A DNA stretch of 64,000 bases from Clostridia bacterium (GTDB lineage Bacteria > Bacillota > Clostridia > Lachnospirales > Lachnospiraceae). A program made the translations under genes and the position numbers. Location of the stretch: assembly GCA_910576325.1 (NCBI GenBank), contig CAJTIM010000002.1:188501-252500 (forward strand). Direction: 5' to 3'. Shown in pieces: positions 26,018-36,676 of this stretch (position 1 is its first letter; every line of letters starts with the position of its first letter). The notes beneath the pieces are model-generated. The model was not told the DNA's origin and made no database searches. It saw only the letters and a list, made by a program, of their open reading frames with translations.

Positions 26018-29000
26018 ATGATATCCAGGTACAGTGTTAAGAGACCGTATACCGTATTTGTAGCGGTCGTGCTTGTGATTGTATTGGGCGTGGTGTCCTT
26101 TACAAAGATGACCACCGATTTACTGCCAAGTATGAATCTGCCTTATGCGATTGTTATGACTACATATGCAGGCGCAAGCCCGGAGACGGTAGAAGGCATC
26201 GTGACAAGGCCGGTGGAGCAGTCCATGGCTACCGTCAGCAATATTGAGAATGTAAGCTCTTTGTCCGCAGAGAACTATTCTCTGGTGATACTGGAATTTG
26301 CCCAGACAGCCAATATGGATTCCGTAACCATTGAGATGCGTGAGAATCTGGATCAGCTTAAAGCCATGTGGGATGATGATTCCATCGGAAATCCTATCAT
26401 TATGAAGCTGAATCCGGATATGATGCCCGTTATGGTGGCGGCCGTGGGAAAAGAGGGATTGTCCCATACGGAAGTAACGAAGCTTACGGAGGATTCCATC
26501 ATACCGGAGCTTGAGAGCCTGGAGGGTGTGGCCTCTGTGAATGCCTCCGGTCTGATTGAAGAAAATGTTCAGGTGGTGATTCGTCAGGAAAAGATCGACG
26601 CTATCAATGAGCAGGTTTTCGGATATGTTGAGAGCGAATTTGAGGATGCTGAAAAAGAGATTGCCGATGGGAAAAAAGAGCTGGAGGACGGCCGGAAGGA
26701 GCTGAATGACGGTCAGAAAGAGCTGAATGACAGCGTTGCCGAGCTTCAGGAAAACCAGGCGGATCTGGCGGAGAATAAAAGCGATCTGGAAGATGGCCTG
26801 GATGAAATAGAGGGCGGCATTGATGCGCTGGATAACAAGAAAAAAGAGACCGCGGCACAGCTGGCGGCGGCGCAGACCGCGATTACAAATGGAAAGGCAG
26901 AGATTGCGAAAAATTTAATTGAAATTGATAACCAGCTGAAGGAGACCGAATACGGACAGCTGAAATCAGACTTAACAATCTTGCAGGAGTTATATAAGAG
27001 TATAAAAATATTAGAGGGAACACCGGAAGAAACAGCAGGGGTTTCTGCGGCAATCGGACTGATCAAAGATAGTATTAAAAACACTAATTTAAAATCTGAG
27101 CTAGATACAATAACAACAGTTACGGATGTAAATGATAAAATTATTAACGTACAGGAAAAGATAGAGCAGGCGAAACAAGACCCTATAACGAAAAAGCTGG
27201 TTGATGCCAAGGCAGATTTAGAAACGGCAGATGCCACATTAAGCCAAAAACTCACCGAAACCAACATGGGCGAAATGCTTGCCGCCATCGAAATGGGCAG
27301 CGCCTCCGCTACACTAAACATCACCAAATCCCAGCTGGAATCAGCAAAGGATCAGCTGGAATCCGCCGAAGAACAGCTTGACGATGCCTGGGATCAGATC
27401 AGTGACGCTCAGGAGCAGCTGAACGACGCCAGAAAGCAGCTGAGCGAAGGCTGGGATTCCATCCGGGAGGGAGAGGAGGATTTGGCGGAGGCCAAGGCAG
27501 ACGCCCTTGAAAGCGCGGATATGACTGACATTCTCACCGTAGAAATGGTTGAGAACCTGTTAGCTGCCCAGAACTTTTCCATGCCTGCGGGCTATGTAAC
27601 CGAGGAGGGCATCGATTATCTGGTTCGCGTCGGCGAAAAGGTTGATGATGTGGAAAGTCTCCAAAACATGGTGCTTATAGACATGGAGATGGACGGCGTG
27701 GACACCATACACTTGGGTGACGTTGCCGATGTATTTATGACCGATAACTCCGACGAGGTTTACGCCAGCATCAACGGCCAGGCAGGTGTTATGCTGACCA
27801 TTCAGAAGCAGACAGGCTACTCTACGGGAGATGTATCTGACCGGATTAACAAACGGATAGCGGAGCTTCAGGAAGAAGATCCGGAGCTTCTGCTGCTTCC
27901 CCTGATGGATCAGGGCGTTTACATAGATTTGGTAACGGATTCCGTATTCAGCAATATGATTTCCGGAGCAATCCTGGCAATCTTAATCCTTATTGTATTT
28001 CTGAAGGATTTAAGACCGACCCTTGTCATTGCCTGCTCCATTCCTATCAGTGTGGTGACGGCGGTGGTATGCATGTATTTCAGCGGCGTGACTCTGAATA
28101 TCATTTCCCTGTCCGGACTGGCGTTGGGAATCGGTATGCTGGTGGATAACTCCATAGTAGTAATTGAGAACATTTACCGGCTCAGAAATGAGGGTATGAG
28201 TGCGGCGGAGGCAGCCATAGAAGGAGCAGGAGAAGTGGCGGGAGCCATTGCGGCCTCCACGCTGACCACGGTCTGCGTATTCCTGCCCATTGTATTTACG
28301 GAGGGCATCACAAGACAGCTGTTTGTGGATATGGGTCTTACCATAGCTTACTCCCTGGGCGCCAGTCTGGCCGTTGCACTCACATTGGTTCCGGCCATGG
28401 GAGCCGGACTGCTGAAAAATACGAAGGAAAAGAAGCCCTCCCGTTTCTTTGAGCGGATAATGGAGATCTATGAAGGAATGATTCGTCTGGCCCTGCGCCG
28501 GAGGGTGATTGTGCTGATTCTGGCGGTAGTTCTTCTGGTGCTGAGCGCTGGGCTGGAATTCTCCAAAGGAACCGCATTTATGCCGGAGATGGACAGTACG
28601 GAGATTAGTATGACGCTTACCATGCCGGAGGGAACGCCGCTCAAGGAGACGGCGGAGCAGGCTGACGAGCTGGAGCGGCGGCTTCTGACTTTGGACGATG
28701 TGATCGAGGTGGGAGCCATGTCGGCCTCGGGAAGCAGCATGGGACTGGTGAGCGGCGATACCGCCACAAATGAGGTCTCTCTTTACGGTCTGTTAAAAGA
28801 AGATAAGAAGCTGACAAATCAGGAGCTGAAAAATGAGATCTTGAAAATAACGGAGGATATGGAGGCCGAGATCGAGGTTTCCACCTCCAGTATGGACATG
28901 AGCGCCCTGGGAGGAAGCGGCATTACCATTATAATTAAGGGCCGGGATTTGGATCGCCTGCAGGAGATTGCAAAGGACATTGCCGGGCTTTTGGAAGAGG

Positions 29001-30010
29001 TGGAGGGAACGGCCGATATATCTGACGGTGTGGAGGAAACCACAGGCGAGCTCCGCATCAAGGTAGATAAGGAAAAAGCGGCGCAAAAGGGACTTACCAC
29101 AGCAGGTGTATTTTCTCAGATCATGGAGAAGCTGTCCGATCCCACAAGCGCTACCACCTTGTCCACGGACACCGAGGACTTTGACGTTCTGGTGGTAAAC
29201 GGAGAGGATGTGGAGCTGACCAGGGAAACCATAAAGGATCTGGTGCTTACGGTTACAAAGAAGGACAATACGAAAGAGCATGTGCCTTTGGCGGATATTG
29301 CGGAATTTTCGGAGGCGCAGGGTCTGGAAACCATTCAGAGAGATGCCCAATCCCGCTATATCAGCGTGACAGCGGCCATTGATGATAATCACAATATAGG
29401 TCTTGTATCCGCAGAGGTGGAAAGACAGTTGCAGAAATACGAGGCTCCCGAGGGATATACCATTGAAATGCAGGGAGAGAACGAGGCTATTATGGAATCC
29501 ATGATTGAGCTGGTGAAGATGCTTCTTCTGGCGCTTTTGTTCATGTACCTGATTATGGTGGCGCAGTTCCAGTCATTGCTGTCGCCATTTATCATTATGT
29601 TTACGGTGCCTCTGGCCTTTACGGGAGGTCTGTTCGGCCTCTTTGCGGCAGGAAGTGAATTCAGTGTCATTGCCATGATTGGCTTCGTTATGCTGTCCGG
29701 TATCATTGTAAATAACGGTATTGTGCTGATTGACTATACGAACCAGCTCATAGACGGCGGAATGAGCAAGACGGAAGCCCTGGTTGAGTCCGGCAAAACA
29801 AGAATGCGTCCCATTTTGATGACGGCCCTTACGACCGTACTGGGACTTTCCACTATGGGAGCCGGTGTGGGCATGGGAGCCGATATGGTTCAGCCGATGG
29901 CTATTGTAACCATTGGAGGTCTCCTGTATGGTACATTGCTGACCCTGTTTGTGATTCCCTGTATTTATTCTCTGCTGATCCGCAGAAAAAACAGAGCGGA
30001 GGTAGAGTAG
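26018..30010 (+). CDS. RND-family efflux permease with large coiled-coil insert
   Basis: This 1330-residue RND permease (HAE1/AcrB-like fold) has TM1 at about 9-30 and a first extracellular loop enlarged by a coiled coil (about 205-510). The coil contains repeated units such as DGKKELEDGRKELNDGQKEL and ends near EEDLAEAKADALES. TM2-TM6 lie at about 645-825 (LGIGMLVDNSIVVIENIYRLRNEG, including the proton-relay Asp). TM7 begins at about 828, the second extracellular half spans about 850-1155, and TM8-TM12 follow to the end. It probably exports hydrophobic compounds. Gram-positive members lack the outer-membrane partner, and no membrane-fusion protein gene lies nearby. Part of the coil-coding DNA is strikingly AT-rich compared with its surroundings. 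Confidence 0.92.
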   Translation: MISRYSVKRPYTVFVAVVLVIVLGVVSFTKMTTDLLPSMNLPYAIVMTTYAGASPETVEGIVTRPVEQSMATVSNIENVSSLSAENYSLVILEFAQTANMDSVTIEMRENLDQLKAMWDDDSIGNPIIMKLNPDMMPVMVAAVGKEGLSHTEVTKLTEDSIIPELESLEGVASVNASGLIEENVQVVIRQEKIDAINEQVFGYVESEFEDAEKEIADGKKELEDGRKELNDGQKELNDSVAELQENQADLAENKSDLEDGLDEIEGGIDALDNKKKETAAQLAAAQTAITNGKAEIAKNLIEIDNQLKETEYGQLKSDLTILQELYKSIKILEGTPEETAGVSAAIGLIKDSIKNTNLKSELDTITTVTDVNDKIINVQEKIEQAKQDPITKKLVDAKADLETADATLSQKLTETNMGEMLAAIEMGSASATLNITKSQLESAKDQLESAEEQLDDAWDQISDAQEQLNDARKQLSEGWDSIREGEEDLAEAKADALESADMTDILTVEMVENLLAAQNFSMPAGYVTEEGIDYLVRVGEKVDDVESLQNMVLIDMEMDGVDTIHLGDVADVFMTDNSDEVYASINGQAGVMLTIQKQTGYSTGDVSDRINKRIAELQEEDPELLLLPLMDQGVYIDLVTDSVFSNMISGAILAILILIVFLKDLRPTLVIACSIPISVVTAVVCMYFSGVTLNIISLSGLALGIGMLVDNSIVVIENIYRLRNEGMSAAEAAIEGAGEVAGAIAASTLTTVCVFLPIVFTEGITRQLFVDMGLTIAYSLGASLAVALTLVPAMGAGLLKNTKEKKPSRFFERIMEIYEGMIRLALRRRVIVLILAVVLLVLSAGLEFSKGTAFMPEMDSTEISMTLTMPEGTPLKETAEQADELERRLLTLDDVIEVGAMSASGSSMGLVSGDTATNEVSLYGLLKEDKKLTNQELKNEILKITEDMEAEIEVSTSSMDMSALGGSGITIIIKGRDLDRLQEIAKDIAGLLEEVEGTADISDGVEETTGELRIKVDKEKAAQKGLTTAGVFSQIMEKLSDPTSATTLSTDTEDFDVLVVNGEDVELTRETIKDLVLTVTKKDNTKEHVPLADIAEFSEAQGLETIQRDAQSRYISVTAAIDDNHNIGLVSAEVERQLQKYEAPEGYTIEMQGENEAIMESMIELVKMLLLALLFMYLIMVAQFQSLLSPFIIMFTVPLAFTGGLFGLFAAGSEFSVIAMIGFVMLSGIIVNNGIVLIDYTNQLIDGGMSKTEALVESGKTRMRPILMTALTTVLGLSTMGAGVGMGADMVQPMAIVTIGGLLYGTLLTLFVIPCIYSLLIRRKNRAEVE

Positions 30011-30613
30011 ATGAAAGAGACAAGGCCTAAGGTTCTGGCCCTGTACAGGGGTGTTTTGGAGCTTCTGGATGAAGGAGCGGATGTAAATACCATCAAGGTA
30101 TCCGATATTACGGCCAAAGCGGGAATTGGGAAGGGGACGGCTTACGATTACTTTAAGAGCCGGGAGGAAATTATCGCCTGTGCACTCCTCTATGATGTGG
30201 ATCAGAAGATTGAGGAGGAAGAGGAGGAGCTTGCACGCCACGAGGGCTTTTGTGAAAAGGTGATTTATGCCTTCGACTGGATGGAGCGGCGCTTTCGGGA
30301 GCAGAAGGTCTTTGTACGGATTCTGCGCCTGACAACGGAGGGAAGCGGGCTTAGCAGCACGATTCTGGAGGAGCTTCAGAAGCGCAAGAAGATGGGATGC
30401 GGCCCCTTAAGAGTTCTTATGAAAATGTGCGGGGAAGGAAAGGAACGGGGGGAGATCCGAAAGGATATCCCCGTCTCCGCAGCTTGTATTGCGTCCCTGG
30501 CAAATATGGCGGCATTTGTCATGTATTTGGAGAAGAGCGAACAGATGCCGGAGATTGATACGGGCTGGATGAAGGAATTTCTCTGCAAAGGGCTGCTGGA
30601 GCAGCTGCGGTAA
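30011..30613 (+). CDS. TetR/AcrR-family regulator of the RND pump
   Basis: This 200-residue protein has an N-terminal helix-turn-helix region (KVSDITAKAGIGKGTAYDYFKSREEIIACAL, about residues 26-57), followed by an all-helical ligand-binding domain. Its ATG follows the pump stop codon directly. Being the last gene of the operon it should control itself and the pump through the ACCGAC-TG-GTCGGT palindrome at 25973-25986. The inducer is unknown; by analogy it is likely one of the pump's substrates. Confidence 0.9.
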   Translation: MKETRPKVLALYRGVLELLDEGADVNTIKVSDITAKAGIGKGTAYDYFKSREEIIACALLYDVDQKIEEEEEELARHEGFCEKVIYAFDWMERRFREQKVFVRILRLTTEGSGLSSTILEELQKRKKMGCGPLRVLMKMCGEGKERGEIRKDIPVSAACIASLANMAAFVMYLEKSEQMPEIDTGWMKEFLCKGLLEQLR

Positions 30614-30680
30614 GGGTGGGACGCCAGGCAGAGTGCCCTTAAGAATTCAGGAATATTCTTGTGTTTTTCTTAATAATCGG

Positions 30681-30709
30681 TGATTTTATTGATTTTATCG
30701 GAATATAAT
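30681..30709 (+). promoter_or_regulatory. Candidate promoter of the metallophosphoesterase
   Basis: A perfect TATAAT at 30704-30709 lies 72 bases before the start. The -35 candidate TGATTT at 30681-30686 is weak. Confidence 0.5.
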
Positions 30710-30781
30710 GGTAAAGTGAACTTCTGAAGAGGCGTGATCCGCCGAAAGCGCGGACAAGCCTGCAAAATGAGGAGAATTATT

Positions 30782-32296
30782 ATGAGAAAGAAGAACACAG
30801 GGCTGCGGGCCATTTTTACATCGGCCGTATTGTTGATCTTAGTTGTGACGGCAGCCTGGACGGTAAAGGCCAGAAGTCAGAAGGAAAAAGAACAGGAAGC
30901 GGTGGAGGCGGAAGCGCCTCAGCCGGCGGAGACGCCGTCGGAAGTACCCGGAGAGGAGCCGCAAAAACCGCCGGAGCCGGCGGTAGAGGAACCGGAAACG
31001 GATCCGGCGGCTGAGGAAGAGGAGCAGAGAGCGGCCCGGGAAAGGGAGAGCTTTGTTACCGATTATACAAGTGCACCTCTTTTGGAAACCACACCGATTA
31101 AATGCCTGAGCATGGAAGTGGGAGAAAGGGCAACCGAGGTTCGGTTTAACTGGATGTCGCCCTCAGGCGCCGCCGGACAGGTTGTGTGCAAAAACCCGGA
31201 GACAGGGGAAACCCTTACCTTTACGGCAGAATGTACGGCTTCCTCCACCATGCCGGGCTACTATGTAAATAAGGCCGTTGTCTCCGAGCTTCAGCCGGGA
31301 GCCAGCTATGCGTATCAGGTGGGAAATGACGCCGGCGGCTGGTCTCCGGAATATCAATTCGATGTGCCGGACACGGGCAATGACATTACGTTTCTCGTAA
31401 CCTCGGACGCACAGATCGGACAGTCCGAGAATGACGATATTTCCGTGACCATTGATACCTGGGACAAGGTGGTAACGCGCCTGGTAAATTACGTTCCGGA
31501 GGCGCAGTTCCTGCTTCACAACGGAGATCAGGTGGCTGTTTACGGTGACGCGGAGCAGTACGACGGCTTTTTGAATCATCTGGCATTATACAGGATTCCG
31601 CTGGCGCCCGTAGTCGGCAATCACGATGTGCCCAACGAGAACAGTATGGAGGAAACGGGACTTCCCGGACTGCCTTATTTTTACGAGCATTTTTATGTAC
31701 CCAATCGCTCGGGAGACGGCTGCAGTCAGTATGATAAGGACGGAGACTATTATTTTGTACGGGGTGATGTGCTTTTTATTGTTCTGAACAGCAGTACCAT
31801 TCAGCCTACGGACACGCATGAAACTTATGTCCGCGCGGTGGTTGACGACCATAAGGATATTAAGTGGAAGATTGTGATTCAGCATTTTCCGGCCTACAGC
31901 AGCGTGGAGCATTATCAGAAGAAGCTGGATCCGTGGATTGCCGCTTCGCTGGCTTATCTCTCGGAACCGAATGAAATTGATTTGATTCTTACGGGTCATG
32001 ATCATGCTTATTCCCGTTCCAAATTTGTAGACGGGAGCTGCCGGACGATTGAAGGATATGATTATGCGTCGGGAGCTACGGCCATGAATCCCGAGGGTAC
32101 TCTGTATGTAACCTGCGGCACGGCAAGCGGCTGTATTTACCAGCAGGTGACGCCGGAAGAGCATATCGCTTTCCAGGGCCAGCCGGAGGTTCCGACTGCG
32201 CTGAAGATTGATGTGACGGAAAATGATCTGCATATTACCAGCTATCTGGTAGACAGCTGGAGCGTATATGATGAATATACCATTCACAAAGAATAA
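30782..32296 (+). CDS. Exported purple-acid-phosphatase-like metallophosphoesterase
   Basis: This protein has 504 residues from ATG 30782, chosen because AGGAG at 30770-30774 is seven bases upstream. A basic, hydrophobic N-terminus (about 9-28) should be a membrane anchor or signal. A Glu/Pro-rich linker (about 35-85) is followed by a fibronectin-like N-domain (about 100-195) and a calcineurin-type phosphoesterase domain (about 200-490). Metal-ligand motifs visible are VTSDAQIG, NGDQVAVYGD, VGNHDVP, IQHFPAY and LTGHDHAYSR. It should hydrolyse phosphomonoesters or related substrates outside the cell; specificity is unknown. Confidence 0.88.
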   Translation: MRKKNTGLRAIFTSAVLLILVVTAAWTVKARSQKEKEQEAVEAEAPQPAETPSEVPGEEPQKPPEPAVEEPETDPAAEEEEQRAARERESFVTDYTSAPLLETTPIKCLSMEVGERATEVRFNWMSPSGAAGQVVCKNPETGETLTFTAECTASSTMPGYYVNKAVVSELQPGASYAYQVGNDAGGWSPEYQFDVPDTGNDITFLVTSDAQIGQSENDDISVTIDTWDKVVTRLVNYVPEAQFLLHNGDQVAVYGDAEQYDGFLNHLALYRIPLAPVVGNHDVPNENSMEETGLPGLPYFYEHFYVPNRSGDGCSQYDKDGDYYFVRGDVLFIVLNSSTIQPTDTHETYVRAVVDDHKDIKWKIVIQHFPAYSSVEHYQKKLDPWIAASLAYLSEPNEIDLILTGHDHAYSRSKFVDGSCRTIEGYDYASGATAMNPEGTLYVTCGTASGCIYQQVTPEEHIAFQGQPEVPTALKIDVTENDLHITSYLVDSWSVYDEYTIHKE

Positions 32297-32319
32297 TGGC
32301 GGTATAACCAAGAACTGCC

Positions 32320-32348
32320 TTGACAAATAAGGGAAAGACTGCTATCGT
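32320..32348 (+). promoter_or_regulatory. Promoter of the T-box/valS transcript
   Basis: TTGACA at 32320-32325 and TATCGT at 32343-32348 have a 17-base spacer. The predicted start near 32355 gives a leader of about 310 bases. Confidence 0.7.
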
Positions 32349-32359
32349 AAAAACAATTA

Positions 32360-32611
32360 CAAGACAAAGGCAAAGAAAAAGAGGGTACACAGAGATTACA
32401 TCTGTCAGAGAGAGGGAGCCGCAGGCTGAAAGCTCCCTTCGGAGGAGTGGCTGTGGAGGTAGCTTTGGAGCCGGAGCGGTGAAGGAAGAGTAGCCGTTCA
32501 CGCATGACCGGCGTTATCGGGTTTTAGAGATGTATGCGGATAACCGCATATAAGACAGGTGGTACCGCGTTTATTGACGCCCTTTCATATAATGAAAGGG
32601 CGTTCGTTTTT
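32360..32611 (+). promoter_or_regulatory. T-box leader of valS
   Basis: The leader has a stem I with the AGAGAG turn followed by the GGGAGC/GCTCCC distal hairpin (about 32409-32438). Further helices follow, and then the diagnostic T-box AGGTGGTACCGCG at 32557-32569, which pairs with the uncharged tRNA acceptor end. A terminator follows. Presence directly before valS implies sensing of uncharged tRNA-Val. I could not place the specifier codon with confidence. Confidence 0.9.
32577..32611 (+). terminator. T-box terminator
   Basis: ACGCCCTTTCAT (32577-32588) and ATGAAAGGGCGT (32592-32603) form a perfect 12-bp stem with a T-rich tail. It is the alternative to the antiterminator that contains the T-box sequence. 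Confidence 0.92.
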
Positions 32612-32664
32612 CTGTGTTGGCAATAAATCGGATAACCGGAATTTCAAAAGGAGGGATTTCACAA

Positions 32665-35304
32665 ATGAAAGAATTGGCAAAAACCTACGATCCGAAAGGA
32701 ATGGAGGATCGTATCTATGAAACATGGCTGGAGAAGAAGTATTTTCATGCGGAGGCGGACAGAAGCAAAAAGCCCTTCACCATCGTTATTCCGCCCCCCA
32801 ACGTAACAGGACGGCTTCACATGGGACATGCCCTGGATGAAACATTGCAGGACATTCTGATCCGTTATAAGAGGATGCAGGGCTACAATGCCCTCTGGAT
32901 TCCGGGAACGGATCACGCCTCCATTTCTACGGAGGTAAAGGTTACCAACCAGCTAAAGGAAGAAGGCATTGACAAGAAGGAGCTGGGGAGAGAAGGCTTT
33001 TTAAAGAGAGCCTGGCAATGGAAGGAGGAATACGGCGGAGCTATTATAAATCAGCTTAAGAAGCTGGGCTCCTCCTGCGACTGGGATCGGGAGCGTTTTA
33101 CCATGGACGAGGGTTGCTCGGAGGCTGTGCTTGAGGTATTTATCCGTCTTTATGAGAAGGGTTATATCTACAAAGGCTCCCGGATTATCAACTGGTGCCC
33201 CGTATGTAAGACATCTATCTCCGACGCAGAAGTACTGCACGAGGAGCAGGCAGGCCATTTCTGGCATATTAACTATCCCATCAAGGACAGCGATCGCTTT
33301 GTGGAGATAGCTACCACACGTCCGGAAACCATGCTGGGCGATACGGCGCTGGCCGTGAATCCGGAGGATGAACGTTATCAGGATATCATCGGAAAGACGG
33401 TGGTACTGCCCCTGGTTGGCCGGGAGATACCCGTAATTGCCGACGCTTATGTGGATAAGGAATTCGGAACCGGCGTGGTAAAGATTACCCCGGCTCATGA
33501 CCCCAATGACTTTGAGGTGGGACGGCGCCATAATCTGCCGGAGATCAATATATTAAATGACGACGCCACCATCAATGAAAACGGCGGAAAGTATGCGGGC
33601 ATGGACCGTTACGAAGCCCGGAAGCTGATTGTGGAGGAATTAAAGGAGCAGGGCCTTCTGGTAAAGGTTGCGGATCACTCTCACAACGTGGGAACCCATG
33701 ACCGCTGCGGAACTACTGTGGAGCCTCTTATCAAGCAGCAGTGGTTTGTAAAAATGGAGGAGCTGGCGAAGCCTGCCATCGAAGCGGTGAAAAACGGCGA
33801 GCTGACCTTTGTGCCGGAACGCTTTGATAAGATCTATCTTCACTGGCTGGAGAATATCCGCGACTGGTGTATTTCCCGGCAGCTCTGGTGGGGACACCGG
33901 ATTCCGGCCTACTACTGCGATGATTGCGGCGAGCTGGCAGTGGCAAGAGAAGAGCCTTCCGTCTGCCCGAAATGCGGCGGTACACATTTTACACAGGACC
34001 CGGATACCCTGGACACCTGGTTCTCTTCCGCCCTGTGGCCTTTCTCTACCCTGGGATGGCCGAAGCAGACCGAGGACCTGGATTACTTCTATCCTACGGA
34101 TGTATTGGTGACAGGCTACGACATTATTTTCTTCTGGGTAATCCGGATGGTATTCTCCGGCTATGAGCAGACGGGAAAATCCCCCTTCCATCATGTACTG
34201 ATTCACGGACTGGTGCGGGATTCCCTGGGAAGAAAGATGAGCAAATCTCTGGGAAACGGCATCGATCCTCTGGAGATTATTGAGAAATACGGCGCCGACG
34301 CCCTCCGCTTTACCCTGGTAACAGGCAATGCGCCGGGTAATGATATGCGTTTCTATATGGAACGAGTGGAAGCGAGCCGGAATTTTGCAAATAAGGTGTG
34401 GAATGCCTCCCGGTTCATTATGATGAATATGGAGAAGGCGGAGATCCCGGAGAGCATGGACCTGGAGCTGCTTACCGGTGCGGACAAATGGATTCTTTCC
34501 AAGGCGAATACTCTGGCCGGGGATGTGACGGCCAATATGGACAGATTTGAGCTGGGAATTGCAGTACAGAAGCTTTATGATTTTATCTGGGAAGAATTCT
34601 GCGACTGGTATATTGAGATGGTGAAGCCCCGGCTTTATCAGGAGGAGGACGGAACAAAGGCGGCGGCTCTGTGGACCCTGCGGACGGTTCTTGTCAATGC
34701 GCTTAAGCTGCTGCATCCCTATATGCCATTTATTACGGAGGAGATTTTCCGCAATCTGACAGGAGAAGAATCTATTATGATTTCCGCCTGGCCGGAATAT
34801 AAAGAGGAGTGGGCTTTTGAGGCGGATGAATTGTCCGTGGAGCGTATCAAGGAAGCTGTCCGGGGGATCCGGAATGTAAGATCCGAGATGAATGTACCCC
34901 CCAGCAGAAAGGCTTCGGTCATTGTGGTTTCCCACAAGGAAGAGGTGCGGAGTATCTTTGAAAAGGGCCTTATTTTCTTCGCTACCCTGGCTTATGCAGG
35001 AGAGGTAACGATTCAGGCGGATAAGACAGGAATCAGCGAGGATGCTGTTTCGGCGCTGATTACGGATGGGGCCGTTTACATGCCTTTCTCCGACCTGGTA
35101 GATATGGAAAAGGAGCTGGAACGCTTAAAGAAAGAAGAAGAGCGGCTTACGAAGGAGCTGGCCCGTGTAAACGGAATGTTAGGCAATGAGAAGTTCATCA
35201 GCCGCGCGCCTCAGAGCAAGATTGACGAGGAAAAGGAAAAGCTGAAGAAATACAGCCAGATGATGGAGCAGGTGAAGGAACGCCTTGCTGCACTTTCTGA
35301 GTAG
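32665..35304 (+). CDS. valS: Valyl-tRNA synthetase
   Basis: This 879-residue class I aminoacyl-tRNA synthetase starts at ATG 32665 after AAAGGAGGG; the in-frame codon at 32614 lies inside the leader. The HIGH-type motif is in [15 protein letters not shown] and the KMSKS motif in [14 protein letters not shown]. The editing (CP1) domain lies between, followed by the anticodon-binding domain. The C-terminal coiled coil (about residues 810-879, [14 protein letters not shown]) is typical of ValRS. It charges tRNA-Val and proofreads threonine. It is regulated by the T-box upstream. Confidence 0.97.
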   Translation: MKELAKTYDPKGMEDRIYETWLEKKYFHAEADRSKKPFTIVIPPPNVTGRLHMGHALDETLQDILIRYKRMQGYNALWIPGTDHASISTEVKVTNQLKEEGIDKKELGREGFLKRAWQWKEEYGGAIINQLKKLGSSCDWDRERFTMDEGCSEAVLEVFIRLYEKGYIYKGSRIINWCPVCKTSISDAEVLHEEQAGHFWHINYPIKDSDRFVEIATTRPETMLGDTALAVNPEDERYQDIIGKTVVLPLVGREIPVIADAYVDKEFGTGVVKITPAHDPNDFEVGRRHNLPEINILNDDATINENGGKYAGMDRYEARKLIVEELKEQGLLVKVADHSHNVGTHDRCGTTVEPLIKQQWFVKMEELAKPAIEAVKNGELTFVPERFDKIYLHWLENIRDWCISRQLWWGHRIPAYYCDDCGELAVAREEPSVCPKCGGTHFTQDPDTLDTWFSSALWPFSTLGWPKQTEDLDYFYPTDVLVTGYDIIFFWVIRMVFSGYEQTGKSPFHHVLIHGLVRDSLGRKMSKSLGNGIDPLEIIEKYGADALRFTLVTGNAPGNDMRFYMERVEASRNFANKVWNASRFIMMNMEKAEIPESMDLELLTGADKWILSKANTLAGDVTANMDRFELGIAVQKLYDFIWEEFCDWYIEMVKPRLYQEEDGTKAAALWTLRTVLVNALKLLHPYMPFITEEIFRNLTGEESIMISAWPEYKEEWAFEADELSVERIKEAVRGIRNVRSEMNVPPSRKASVIVVSHKEEVRSIFEKGLIFFATLAYAGEVTIQADKTGISEDAVSALITDGAVYMPFSDLVDMEKELERLKKEEERLTKELARVNGMLGNEKFISRAPQSKIDEEKEKLKKYSQMMEQVKERLAALSE

Positions 35305-35350
35305 CAAAAAGCGGAGCGGTCTTGTTTTGTGAAAGCTCCGTGGAAAAAGG

Positions 35351-36676
35351 ATGGAAACAAGAATGACATACAATAGCATGACCTATGAGGAAGCGGCCGC
35401 ATATATTGAGGAGACGCCTAAATTTACAAAAAAGAACACACTGGAAAATACAAAGGCGATTCTGCGTCACCTGGGGAATCCTCAGGAGCATATGAAAATT
35501 CTGCACGTGGCAGGTACAAACGGGAAGGGCTCTGTCTGCTCCTTCCTGGCCTCTATGCTTCACGCGGCGGGAAAGCACACGGGGCTGTTTATTTCTCCCC
35601 ATCTGGTGGATGTAAATGAGCGCTTTGTGATTGATGAAGTACAGGTGGAAAATGAGCGGTTTCTTGAGGCTTTTCGGACTGTCATGGGCTGTGTGGAGCG
35701 AATTCAGGAGGAGGGCTGTGCCCATCCCACTTATTTTGAAATCCTGTTTCTCATAGGGATGGTGCTTTTTGAAAAGGCCGGCGTGGAGTATCTTGTAATG
35801 GAGACAGGTTTGGGAGGCCGCCTGGATGCAACCAATTCCGTGGCCCGCCCTCTCGTGACCGTTATTACCTCCATCAGTTTGGATCATACGGAGTATCTGG
35901 GTGACACGGTGGAGGCCATAGCAGGGGAAAAGGCAGGAATCATCAAGGAGGGCGTGCCTGTCATATACGACGGAGATTGTGAGGAAGCGGCAGCTGTGAT
36001 TCGGGCACGGGCCGGCGAGCTCCATGCTCCCGCATATGAAATTCGGAAAGAAATGTATAAAATTTCCTCCATGACAAATAAACGTATTGATTTTTCCGTG
36101 GATTCTGGGTATTATGATTATATTGAGCTTTCGATATCCAGTGTTGCGGAATATCAGGCAAAGAATGCGGTGCTGGCTGTGACAGCCTTAAAGGCATTGA
36201 AGCAGGAAGAACAATTTACCGATCAAATGATAAAACAAGGGATTGCCCGCATGAGGTGGCAGGGAAGAATGGAAACCGTGCTTCCGCAGGTGATCATTGA
36301 CGGTGCACATAATGAAGCGGGTGTGGAGGAGTTTGTAAAGACGGCAAAGCGTCTGGAGGCGGACTATCCGGTCACCCTGCTGTTTGCGGCGGTTGGGGAT
36401 AAGGATTACCGCCGCATGATAGAGACTATTTGCCGGGAGCTGCGTATGGAGCGGGTAATCGTCACGGAGGTGGGAGGCTATCGTTCCGTACCGGCAGAGG
36501 AGCCGGCCGCGCTTTTTGAGAAATTTGGGAGTGCCAAGGTTCGGGCCTGTCCGGATGCAGAGGAAGCCTTTTTGGCGGCGCTTGAAGAAAAGGGTGATGG
36601 AATTTTATTCTGTGTAGGCTCTCTGTACTTGGTAGGTAGTATTAAGAGCATATTAAGGAGGACGGCACATGATTGA
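35351..36676 (+). CDS. folC: Folylpolyglutamate synthase/dihydrofolate synthase
   Basis: This 441-residue Mur-ligase-family protein has the ATP loop VAGTNGKGSVCSF (about residues 55-67). The conserved METGLGGRLDATNSV and SLDHTEYLGDTVEAIAGEKAGI blocks follow, with PVIYDG and VIIDGAHNEAG before a C-terminal Mur ligase domain. It adds glutamate to dihydropteroate and folates. The start is uncertain between ATG 35351 and ATG 35363 (AAGGA at 35347-35351 suits the latter); the family pattern MTYEEAxxYIEE could even begin at 35378. It overlaps the small downstream ORF by 8 bases. Confidence 0.93.
   Translation: METRMTYNSMTYEEAAAYIEETPKFTKKNTLENTKAILRHLGNPQEHMKILHVAGTNGKGSVCSFLASMLHAAGKHTGLFISPHLVDVNERFVIDEVQVENERFLEAFRTVMGCVERIQEEGCAHPTYFEILFLIGMVLFEKAGVEYLVMETGLGGRLDATNSVARPLVTVITSISLDHTEYLGDTVEAIAGEKAGIIKEGVPVIYDGDCEEAAAVIRARAGELHAPAYEIRKEMYKISSMTNKRIDFSVDSGYYDYIELSISSVAEYQAKNAVLAVTALKALKQEEQFTDQMIKQGIARMRWQGRMETVLPQVIIDGAHNEAGVEEFVKTAKRLEADYPVTLLFAAVGDKDYRRMIETICRELRMERVIVTEVGGYRSVPAEEPAALFEKFGSAKVRACPDAEEAFLAALEEKGDGILFCVGSLYLVGSIKSILRRTAHD

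Noticed and set aside
33640..34935. 431-codon minus-strand frame opposite valS
   Set aside because: It is a shadow of the well-conserved ValRS reading frame, with no recognisable protein features.
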